Assembly: GCA_023663505.1 (NCBI GenBank)
Contig: JAMPHH010000001.1
Location: 72,511-136,510, forward strand
Direction: 5' to 3'
Source of the DNA: Muribaculum sp.
Lineage (GTDB): Bacteria; Bacillota; Clostridia; Lachnospirales; Lachnospiraceae
DNA: 64,000 bases
In this document: piece after piece, positions 8,978 through 16,030 of the stretch
Layout of the letters: every line of letters starts with the position of its first letter
How positions within the stretch are numbered: position 1 is the stretch's first letter
Position numbers and translations under genes: made by a program
Notes under the pieces: model-generated
The model's database searches: none
Told to the model about the DNA's origin: nothing
The model's input: only the letters and a program-made list of their open reading frames with translations

Positions 8978-9103
8978 CTTCTTGTTTACAATATACATAT
9001 CGGACGATTTTTTTATTTCTTTAGCCCAAGAGAAAATTTATTTCAAAAATTATCTCTGGGTGAATTTATTTCAAAAATTACCTCTTGGAATATTTTAATA
9101 TGG

Positions 9104-9691
9104 TTAGAGGGCGATGTCGCGGAACACGGCGTCCTTGTCGTCTTGGTCAAGACACAGGTATCTCTTGGTGACGGACATGGAGGAGTGGTTGAATACCACC
9201 ATGATGGCAACGGGGTCTTTGCCCTGTTTCCACGCGTGATAGCCAAAGGTTTTGCGCAGGGAATGGCAGCTTATCTGCCCCTCGATCCCCACCGCTTCCG
9301 CCGCCGCGCTGATGATTCGATACGCCTGATAGCGGGACAGCGGTTCGCCGTTGTTGCGGGGACTGGGAAAAAGATAGCGGTTTCCCTTCCTATATATATC
9401 GGAGGAGACAAGAATCTGCCGATACTCCTCCAAGACCTCCCTCACCCTGTCATTAAGAAAAATCTTATTTTCCTTACCAGTCTTGCGTTCCCTGACCACG
9501 ATATGCTTTCGCACGGTATTCCTTGTATACACCATGTCATAGGTCAAATGAAGCGTGTCATTGATGCGCAGGGCGGTGTTAAGCCCCACCATGATCAAGA
9601 CATAATTGCGAAGGTTGGGCTTTTCATTCTTGTAGTATTCCTTGAGACTTTCCAGTTCTCCTCGGTTTCTGATCGGTTGTGTTGTGCTCAT
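9104..9691 (-). CDS. Small tyrosine recombinase (FimB/FimE/XerC type)
   Basis: A 195-residue site-specific recombinase consisting almost only of a catalytic domain, close in length to the FimB/FimE inversion enzymes. The catalytic residues are visible: Arg42 in TALRINDTLHLT, a lysine in the beta-hairpin RKTGKENKIF (residues 69-78), His143 and Arg146 in CHSLRKTFGYHAW, His169 in NHSSMSVTKRYL and the nucleophile Tyr178. The start at 9691 has a GAAAGGAAAC ribosome site. The gene lies between two inverted 28-base sites and reads away from csrA and flagellin. It is probably the enzyme that recombines those sites; inversion rather than excision is inferred from their orientation. Confidence 0.85.
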   Translation of the reverse strand: MSTTQPIRNRGELESLKEYYKNEKPNLRNYVLIMVGLNTALRINDTLHLTYDMVYTRNTVRKHIVVRERKTGKENKIFLNDRVREVLEEYRQILVSSDIYRKGNRYLFPSPRNNGEPLSRYQAYRIISAAAEAVGIEGQISCHSLRKTFGYHAWKQGKDPVAIMVVFNHSSMSVTKRYLCLDQDDKDAVFRDIAL

Positions 9692-9787
9692 ATTGTTTCC
9701 TTTCTCTACTCTTTTTTGCCCGCGATCGGGCGGGCTGCAAATCCCATTTTACCTACTTTTCGGCAATAGTGGCTTTCAAAATGGAAA

Positions 9788-9815
9788 ATGCAACAATTTA
9801 CACAAAATGTTGCGT
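9788..9815 (-). other. Recombination-site-like repeat, right (IRR)
   Basis: The partner of 8950-8977 in inverted orientation: arms ATGCAACAATTT and AAAATGTTGCGT around an ACAC centre. It sits between the recombinase gene and csrA, about 75 bases before the csrA start. A GGACCG/CGGTCC hairpin follows at 9846-9865. Confidence 0.65.
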
Positions 9816-9891
9816 CCCACAGCCCGGCAGGGAGGCAGACGGCAGGACCGTGAAAAGGCGGTCCGGAAAAAAATACAAGGAGGATTTGATT

Positions 9892-10278
9892 ATGCTGAGA
9901 TTGACAGTAAGCCCCGGGGAGTACCTGATGATCGGCAAAAACATCAAGGTGGTTTTCTTGGGAGGCACTAAGAGCTACCAACGCGTCATGATTGAGGCGC
10001 CAAAGGAGGTAGACATAGTGAGAAGCGCCGTGTTGGAGGCGAAGGTCACAGACCCGCAGGAGAGGGAGAAGATGCCAAAGTATTATAAGGTGTCTGAATA
10101 TCCCAAGCAGGCGGAAGGCGCGCGAAGTGCAGATAACAGGACGCGGGCAAAGGAGCGGGACGAGGTAAAAGCCCAAAAGCAGACAAAGGAGCGGGACAGT
10201 GAGGAGTGCCGAGTGCAGGCGGAGGTTCGCAAGCCTGTCAGAAAATCCAACATTATCATCGCAGGGGGCGGGAGGTAG
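9892..10278 (+). CDS. csrA: CsrA-like translational regulator with a long C-terminal extension
   Basis: Residues 1-50 match CsrA: MLRLTVSPGEYLMIGKNIKV starts the fold and VMIEAPKEVDIVRSAVLE contains the conserved IEAPKEV RNA-binding strand. CsrA dimers bind GGA motifs in mRNA leaders and in Firmicutes repress flagellin translation. This protein is 128 residues, against about 60-75 for the family; residues 55-128 are a highly charged extension rich in Lys, Glu, Arg and Gln with no clear fold. A perfect AAGGAGG precedes ATG 9892 by eight bases. It sits directly upstream of flagellin, as in other Firmicutes, but no fliW is present in the window. Confidence 0.85.
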   Translation: MLRLTVSPGEYLMIGKNIKVVFLGGTKSYQRVMIEAPKEVDIVRSAVLEAKVTDPQEREKMPKYYKVSEYPKQAEGARSADNRTRAKERDEVKAQKQTKERDSEECRVQAEVRKPVRKSNIIIAGGGR

Positions 10279-10522
10279 TAACGCCTAATCATTTCAAGAT
10301 AATAATCGGGAGAGGCTCAGAGCGTATGTACCTTCGCCATGGATTGGCAGCATGGGTACAGGACCCGACGCCTGCAGACTTTCTCGATTACTATACAATC
10401 TTGATCCGATGGATCAAGACAAAACTAAATATGGTAACCCGCCGTTCGGGAATCACCCGGGCGGCACAACAATCACAACTGGCGTAAATGGATTTACCCA
10501 GTATAAACAAGGAGGTAGTATT
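10279..10522 (+). promoter_or_regulatory. Flagellin leader with candidate CsrA-binding sites
   Basis: The 244-base gap before flagellin holds a hairpin with the GGA start exposed in its loop (GGGT-acagg-ACCC, 10354-10366), a TTGATCC-gat-GGATCAA hairpin (10401-10417), and ACAAGGAGGT at 10507-10516, which overlaps the ribosome binding site and fits the CsrA consensus. This matches the known arrangement in which CsrA blocks flagellin translation. I could not identify a convincing sigma-28 promoter. Confidence 0.55.
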
Positions 10523-11911
10523 ATGGTAGTACAACACAACTTAACAGCAATGAACTCTAACAGAATGCTTGGTCTGACCACGAAGTCTCAGGCGAAGTCC
10601 ACCGAGAAGCTTTCTTCCGGTTACAAGATCAACCGCGCGGCTGATGACGCTGCAGGGCTGGCGATCTCCGAGAAGATGAGACGTCAGGTAAGAGGTCTGA
10701 CACAGGCTTCCGCAAATGCTCAGGACGGTATCAGCGCAGTGCAGACCGCTGAGGGCGCTTTGACCGAAGTGCATGACATGCTCCAGAGAATGAACGAGCT
10801 GGCAACCAAGTCCGCAAACGGCACGAACTCTCAGGAGGAGCGCGATTATATCCAAAGCGAGGTTGACGCGCTGATCAATGAGATCGACCGTGTTGCCGAG
10901 ACCACCAAGTTCAATGAGATTTATCTGTTGAAGGGCGATGGCACGGAAACAAAGACAAAGACAGAAACCGTTGCCGGAAAAGATGCTGTTGCAGTTCAGG
11001 CGGAGTACGTTGGTAATGTATCTGCTAGTATTGCAAAGAAAAGCGGAGCGACTACGCCTACTTGGTACTTGAAGGGTTCTACCACCGCTCTTGCTGATGA
11101 TGACGCTATTATGGCGCAGTTGGAGGTTGATGAAGCGACTGGCAAGGTGGTAGTTAAAAAAGGCGTGGAGATATACACACAACCAGCTGATAGCTCCACC
11201 GAGTTTGGAAAGCAGCTTACAGGAGTACTTGTAAACGATGCTGCTGTGCAGGCTATATATGAGGCAACAGACGGAAGATTGTCATCTGCTAATGATGGTA
11301 CAGCCAAGGTGAATGCCGAGGATCTGTATAAATTTTTCAATACAGACGGAAGCATCAAGGATAAGCTCTACAAGCAGAAAACTGACAAAACCGGTTGGGT
11401 TGAGGTTGGAGCAGACCAGATAGAGAAATTTGTGAAGGTAACTAAGGGTTCAGAGAAGGTAGATCCCGAGGATAAGGAAGTATCTTATGAGGTGACCAAG
11501 GCTCTGGAGTTTAATCTGCATGTTGGCGCTGAAGGCAATGATGACAATAAGATTACTGTCAAGATTGAAGCTATGAGTGCTAAAGGGATTGGGATTGATT
11601 CCCTGAAGACAACCGGTGTAAAGACCGAGGAGGGTGCTACTGCGGCTATTGAAACCATTAAGGCATCTATCAAGAAGGTTTCTCAGCAGCGTTCCGACTT
11701 GGGTGCTGTCCAGAATCGTCTGGAGCACACGATCAACAACCTTGACAATATCGTTGAGAATACGCAGTCTGCTGAGTCCGCTATCCGCGATACCGACATG
11801 GCTACCGAGATGGTTAAGTATGCGAACAACAACATTCTGGCGCAGGCGGGTCAGTCCATGTTGGCACAGGCAAATCAGGCAAATCAGGGTGTTCTGGCTC
11901 TGCTTGGCTAA
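10523..11911 (+). CDS. hag: Flagellin
   Basis: A 462-residue flagellin, the filament subunit exported through the flagellar type III apparatus without a cleaved signal. The conserved D0/D1 N terminus is clear (MVVQHNLTAMNSNRMLGL, then STEKLSSGYKINRAADDAAG and GALTEVHDMLQRMNELATKS), as is the C terminus (LGAVQNRLEHTINNLDNIVE, then MLAQANQANQGVLALLG). Residues about 145-375 form a variable central domain rich in Lys, Thr, Asp and Val that would be exposed on the filament. ATG 10523 is preceded by GGAGG within a CsrA-like site. A terminator follows. Only one flagellin gene is in the window. Confidence 0.97.
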   Translation: MVVQHNLTAMNSNRMLGLTTKSQAKSTEKLSSGYKINRAADDAAGLAISEKMRRQVRGLTQASANAQDGISAVQTAEGALTEVHDMLQRMNELATKSANGTNSQEERDYIQSEVDALINEIDRVAETTKFNEIYLLKGDGTETKTKTETVAGKDAVAVQAEYVGNVSASIAKKSGATTPTWYLKGSTTALADDDAIMAQLEVDEATGKVVVKKGVEIYTQPADSSTEFGKQLTGVLVNDAAVQAIYEATDGRLSSANDGTAKVNAEDLYKFFNTDGSIKDKLYKQKTDKTGWVEVGADQIEKFVKVTKGSEKVDPEDKEVSYEVTKALEFNLHVGAEGNDDNKITVKIEAMSAKGIGIDSLKTTGVKTEEGATAAIETIKASIKKVSQQRSDLGAVQNRLEHTINNLDNIVENTQSAESAIRDTDMATEMVKYANNNILAQAGQSMLAQANQANQGVLALLG

Positions 11912-11954
11912 TCTGTTGGCTAAACTACGATATTACATGGTATTTCTATCCCGG

Positions 11955-11986
11955 GAAAGGGCTGTCATATGGCAGCTCTTTCTTTT
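11955..11986 (+). terminator. Terminator of the flagellin gene
   Basis: GAAAGGGCTGTC (11955-11966) pairs with GGCAGCTCTTTC (11971-11982) with mismatches, followed by TTTT. Confidence 0.75.
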
Positions 11987-12059
11987 GAATTATGGGATTG
12001 TGGGAAATATATTATAAAAATTCGTTATAAAAATTCACAAGACAAATCAAATTTTCTCC

Positions 12060-12088
12060 TTGCTTTTTTGTCTCTTAGGTGTTATAGT
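12060..12088 (+). promoter_or_regulatory. Promoter of the Rpn-like gene
   Basis: TTGCTT and TATAGT are separated by 17 bases. About 210 bases of leader follow before ATG 12305. Apart from this and the flagellin terminator, the 11912-12304 gap shows nothing further. Confidence 0.6.
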
Positions 12089-12304
12089 ATTCTTGCAAGA
12101 ACAAATAACATTAATTTGAATTTCGTGAAACAAGGCATATCTAAGTGCATTTCCGGCGTTTCGCCAGAGATTCATCTATTACAAATATGGCGGGCGACGG
12201 GAAGAAACGTGGCGGGATATCATTTCGCGGGAAAGTATGCGACGAGGTATCACGCTGCGGGACTCACTCAACCGTTTCGCCCTCCGAGAAAAGGGAGGAG
12301 AAAT

Positions 12305-13228
12305 ATGGAGAGTACCAAAGAGTCAAAGGATCTTGTGGAGAAAAATTTCATGGCGTTTCCTGATATAGCCGCAGATGTTATCAATGCCCTGCTTTATGAG
12401 GGGACCAAGGTAGTGCAGGCGGAGAGTCTCTTGCCTGCTTCCACGGAGACGCTGTATTCCGGCGGCGGTGAAGGAAAGCTGCGCAATCAGTACGAGGATC
12501 TGGCAAAGTATGAGATGCAGGACGGAAGGGTGAGCGTAGTCTATCTGTTCGCTAACCAGTCTACGGTGGATTATCGCATGGTTCTGCGAGGGGCGGGCTA
12601 TGTTGGCGGTGTGTACAGGGAGCAGTATGAGGGGAAGCACCCTGATGTAGCACCGGTAATTGAAATAGTGCTGTACTGGGGAACGGGGCAGTGGAATGCT
12701 GCCAGAGATTTACATCAAATGTTCCGTCGAAAGAAGATCTCTTCTGAGGTGTGGCAGTATGTGGACGACATTAAGCTTCGCGTGTGGGAGATGCGTCATC
12801 TCCCGCCTGAGATAAGGGAGCTGTTCAACAGCGATATGCGTATTGTGTTGGACTATCTGGCAGAAGGGGAGAGCTACCGCTCGGACAGACCAGTGGTGCA
12901 CAAGGAAGCGTTGGTCAAGATGCTGCGTGTGCTCTCAGGGGACGGTGACGTGACGGATACGGAGAAGATTTTACAAGAGATGGATATCAGGGAGGAGGAC
13001 GAGATAACTATGTGTGAATTATTTGACCAGTATATCAGGAAGGGGCGCACAGAAGGGCTTGCTCAGGGGCATCGTGAGGGGCGCGAGGAAGGAATCAGGA
13101 TTTTTATTCTGGACAATATGGAGGAAGGCAAGTCAAGTGAAACTATCGTGGAAAAGCTCTGCAGGAGATTTTCTTTAGATATGGGTTCCGCCCAAGCATA
13201 CTACAATACATATGGTGCAAGAGTGTAA
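12305..13228 (+). CDS. Rpn/PD-(D/E)XK nuclease family transposase-like protein
   Basis: A 307-residue protein of the Rpn (YhgA-like, recombination-promoting nuclease) group common in Lachnospiraceae. The N-terminal nuclease-like fold includes ADVINALLYEG, a candidate acidic residue in RNQYEDLAKYEM and a core strand VVYLFANQSTVDYRMVLR, followed by APVIEIVLYWGTGQW. The C terminus carries the family's repeated basic-acidic tract (GRTEGLAQGHREGREEG) and a short helical domain KSSETIVEKLCRRFSLD. ATG 12305 follows a GGGAGGAG site. The last 398 bases are duplicated immediately downstream. Intact family members promote RecA-independent recombination; whether this one is active is unknown. Confidence 0.8.
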   Translation: MESTKESKDLVEKNFMAFPDIAADVINALLYEGTKVVQAESLLPASTETLYSGGGEGKLRNQYEDLAKYEMQDGRVSVVYLFANQSTVDYRMVLRGAGYVGGVYREQYEGKHPDVAPVIEIVLYWGTGQWNAARDLHQMFRRKKISSEVWQYVDDIKLRVWEMRHLPPEIRELFNSDMRIVLDYLAEGESYRSDRPVVHKEALVKMLRVLSGDGDVTDTEKILQEMDIREEDEITMCELFDQYIRKGRTEGLAQGHREGREEGIRIFILDNMEEGKSSETIVEKLCRRFSLDMGSAQAYYNTYGARV

Positions 13229-13275
13229 AAACTTAAAATAACATGCGTTACAGTTGGGCTAGGGAGTGTTTACCT

Positions 13276-13685
13276 GCGATATGCGTATTGTATTGGACTA
13301 TCTGGCAGAAGGGGAGAGCTACCGCTCGGACAGACCCGTGGTTCACAAGGAAGCGTTGGTCAAGATGCTGCGTGTGCTCTCAGGGGACAACGACGTGACG
13401 GACACGGAGAAGATTTTACAAGAGATGGATATCAGGGAGGAGGACGAGATAACCATGTGTGAATTATTTGATCAGTATATCAGGAAGGGACGTACAGAAG
13501 GTCTTGAGCAGGGGCGCCAAGAGGGACGTCGTGAGGGCCGCGAGGAAGGAATCCGAAATTTTATCATGGACAATATGGAGGAAGGCAAGTCAAGTGAAAC
13601 TATCGTGGAAAAGCTCTGCAGGAGATTTTCCTTAGATATGGGTTCCGCCCAAGCATACTACAATACATACAGTACAAGCGTGTAA
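13276..13685 (+). pseudogene. Truncated tandem copy of the Rpn-like gene 3' end
   Basis: Bases 13276-13685 repeat 12831-13228 almost exactly, starting at gcgatatgcgtattgt, with a 12-base expansion in the GRxEG tract (RQEGRREGREEG). Only the C-terminal 130 or so residues are present, so the nuclease core is missing. The frame stays open and could be read from GTG 13266 or ATG 13284, but no good ribosome site is seen. It most likely arose by unequal recombination and is a remnant. Confidence 0.8.
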
Positions 13686-13737
13686 AAGGTTGAGAAAGGC
13701 ATATCACGTCTGTATTGGTAGCTGCCCGCTAAGCGGG

Positions 13738-15243
13738 TCAGCACAATGGCGCGAAGATCCTGAGTATTCCATCGAAAATCCAATGCCAAAGACCTTCTTT
13801 CATATCATCTAAGGTTCTTTCCTGACACTGCGCGAGCGTGTTTTGGTAGTCGGTGTGAACACTGTCAATCAATTTAGAACTGTAGAACACGGAATTGCAT
13901 TCAAAGTGCAGGAACAGGCTGCGATAGTCGAGATTCACGGTTCCCACGGTGGCTATTTTGTCATCACAGATACAGGCTTTGGCATGGACGAAGCCCGGGG
14001 TGTATTCGTAGATTTTGACGCCCGCCGTGAGTAGCGGTCGATAATAGCTTCTCGAAAGCCTGTAAATCAGCTTCTTATCGGGGATTCCCGGCATGATAAT
14101 GCGCACGTCAACGCCCCTGCGGGCAGCGCGGACAAAGGCGTCCATGAGCGTGTCCCCAAGCATCAGATACGGTGTGTAGAACCATACATAGTGCTCTGCC
14201 TGTGAAAGCAGCTCGCAGTAAAGCGTGTTGCTTGCAGGCTCGTCATTCATGGGTGAATCATAGTAGGAGAAAATATACCCGTCATTGTCTGCACTGCTCA
14301 CCCCTGTCTCCAAGCATGTGAGGGGGATTTTGTCGGGGGAGAAGGTGTTCCAGAATTCCATGAACATGTAGGTATAGCCGTATACGCCCTCGCCCGTGAT
14401 CTTAAAACCGATATCCTTCCAGTGTCCGTGAGGGTGGGTGACATTGATGTACTCGTCAGAGATATTTACCCCTCCGCTGAAGGCGGTTTTGCCATCAATC
14501 ACCATGATCTTTCTGTGATCGCGGTTGTTGAGCTGCCCCTTTATAAAGATAAGGGGATTAAATGGTATGCATTTGATGCCTTTGTCGATAAGTTTTTTGA
14601 CATTTTTGGCGGAATAGGTCGCAATGCTTCCCAAATCATCATACATGACCCTTACGTCAACGCCCGCGGCGGCTTTTCGGGCGAGGATTTCCGTGAGGGT
14701 GTCCCAGAAGGTACCCTCCATAATGATAAAATATTCTATAAATATGAACTTTTCCGCCTTTTCCAGTTCAACGCGCATATCCGCAAACATATCTTCCCCG
14801 AGGGGATAGTAGGTGGCGGAACCGTTGCGGACAGGCTGAAAGCCCGTGATTTTGCGCATGTAATCAAAGGTCTGCGCTGCTCTCTTATCTTCTTGGAAAA
14901 GCTTGGAAAGCGCTTTGTCATCTTGTTTTATGGGCATTTCATCTCGTGTCTTTGCCAGCTTTCTGCCCAATGCCCTTCCGGTATTCTTGTTGCCCATAAA
15001 CATGTATAATACAGCACCGAGGAGCGGGAACAACAGCATGATCATGAGCCATAGGATTTTGTACGAGCCCTCGTCGCGTTTGCTGATGATATATATGGTA
15101 AAAAGAAATGCCAGCACGGAGACGATCGCCGTGAGCAGCGTCGCGTAATTGCTTAAGAAGCCTATGATCAGCAGATACCAGAGCGCCTGAATGACCAGTG
15201 CGGGGACAATGGAAACAATTCGCGTGATTACTTTTTTTATCAT
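13738..15243 (-). CDS. cls: Cardiolipin synthase
   Basis: A 501-residue membrane enzyme that joins two phosphatidylglycerols into cardiolipin. Two N-terminal membrane helices lie at about residues 8-50, the PLDc_N module follows, and both phospholipase D motifs are complete: HRKIMVIDG near residue 247 and HAKACICDD near residue 423, each followed by the Gly-Gly/Gly-Thr and Asn-Ile/Asn-Leu pattern (SGGVNISDEY; VGTVNLDYRS). ATG 15243 is preferred over 15261 because AGGAGG lies nine bases before it and would overlap the earlier start. The gene is divergent from the pectin operon. Confidence 0.95.
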   Translation of the reverse strand: MIKKVITRIVSIVPALVIQALWYLLIIGFLSNYATLLTAIVSVLAFLFTIYIISKRDEGSYKILWLMIMLLFPLLGAVLYMFMGNKNTGRALGRKLAKTRDEMPIKQDDKALSKLFQEDKRAAQTFDYMRKITGFQPVRNGSATYYPLGEDMFADMRVELEKAEKFIFIEYFIIMEGTFWDTLTEILARKAAAGVDVRVMYDDLGSIATYSAKNVKKLIDKGIKCIPFNPLIFIKGQLNNRDHRKIMVIDGKTAFSGGVNISDEYINVTHPHGHWKDIGFKITGEGVYGYTYMFMEFWNTFSPDKIPLTCLETGVSSADNDGYIFSYYDSPMNDEPASNTLYCELLSQAEHYVWFYTPYLMLGDTLMDAFVRAARRGVDVRIIMPGIPDKKLIYRLSRSYYRPLLTAGVKIYEYTPGFVHAKACICDDKIATVGTVNLDYRSLFLHFECNSVFYSSKLIDSVHTDYQNTLAQCQERTLDDMKEGLWHWIFDGILRIFAPLC

Positions 15244-15330
15244 AGGACAGTACCTCCTCAAGCATTAATCTTCTATATACCTTAACACATTTAATGGAGA
15301 TGTCAAGTGTTTAGTTCGTGTAGAAAATGC

Positions 15331-15359
15331 TTGCTTGTGTCCTGTGGAATCTGTATAAT
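15331..15359 (+). promoter_or_regulatory. Promoter of the polygalacturonase operon
   Basis: TTGCTT and a perfect TATAAT are separated by 17 bases. The leader includes a duplicated atttcaatagaaa (near 15397 and 15412). It drives 15439 onward. Confidence 0.75.
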
Positions 15360-15438
15360 GAAAGAAGAATAATTTGGACGTAAAAATAATTTGCAAATTT
15401 CAATAGAAAAATTTCAATAGAAAGAGAGGGTATGGGTG

Positions 15439-15963
15439 ATGGAGTTGAAGGACAAATTGCAGGCGGCTTTGCAGGCTGTTGAGAGCGGCAATGCGCAGGG
15501 GGCGCAGGAGGTCGTGGCAGCTTTGAAGGCGCTGCCGAGAACCGCGGAGCAGGTGTTTGACCTAAGCGGCGCGGACAAAGATGTGTGGGAGGCGGCAAGG
15601 CTTGCCTATCCTGTGTATGTGGCTTACGAGACCTCCTGTAACAAGAAGGAGGGGTATCCGGATCTGATCGCGCAGATGCGCGCGTGGAATGGGATCTTGC
15701 AGAAGGATTACAGCTTTGACCATGCGGCGAAGGCGGCGGATATGTGGATACATACCATTCAGTACATGAGTCCGGAGATTTACGAGTATTACAGGGAGCT
15801 TCTGGATATTTTCAAGGAAAATGTGCGCAAGACACTGGATAAATTCTACGGCGAGGGCAGCGGCGACAAGAGCGGGGAGACCGCAAAGCTGTTTCGTGCG
15901 GCAGTGCTGCAGGCGTGTGAGGCGGATATTTTGTTGGCGGAGAAGTATGAAAATCGTGTTTGA
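15439..15963 (+). CDS. Small protein, weakly GH105-like, in pectin operon
   Basis: A 174-residue soluble protein of unsure function. Its segment AYPVYVAYETSCNKKEGYPD resembles the conserved FYMxYET-x-KKEGY block of GH105 unsaturated rhamnogalacturonyl hydrolases, and it is mostly helical, but it is much shorter than the roughly 370 residues of those enzymes and lacks the rest of the barrel. It has no signal peptide. ATG 15439 is chosen over the overlapping GTG 15436. It is the first gene after the promoter and stands 67 bases before the GH28 gene, so a pectin-related role is likely. It could be a degenerate hydrolase or an accessory protein. Confidence 0.5.
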   Translation: MELKDKLQAALQAVESGNAQGAQEVVAALKALPRTAEQVFDLSGADKDVWEAARLAYPVYVAYETSCNKKEGYPDLIAQMRAWNGILQKDYSFDHAAKAADMWIHTIQYMSPEIYEYYRELLDIFKENVRKTLDKFYGEGSGDKSGETAKLFRAAVLQACEADILLAEKYENRV

Positions 15964-16030
15964 ATGTAGTATTGCTTGGGCAATCGGAGTATGAGCAGAC
16001 CGCAGGGGCGGCAGATAGGAGACAAAATTC

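Noticed and set aside
9104..9691. Recombinase as part of an integrated phage or conjugative element
   Set aside because: No phage, relaxase or excision genes are nearby, the enzyme lacks the arm-binding and core-binding N-terminal domains of integrases, and the sites are inverted.
8882..9769. A 295-codon plus-strand frame opposite the recombinase
   Set aside because: It is antisense to the recombinase, whose catalytic residues are intact, and has no ribosome site.
10324..10487. A small frame in the flagellin leader
   Set aside because: It has no ribosome site and overlaps leader hairpins; nothing supports translation.
10279..10522. Sigma-28 flagellar promoter
   Set aside because: I looked for TAAA and GCCGATA-type boxes at suitable spacing and found no convincing match, so none is claimed.
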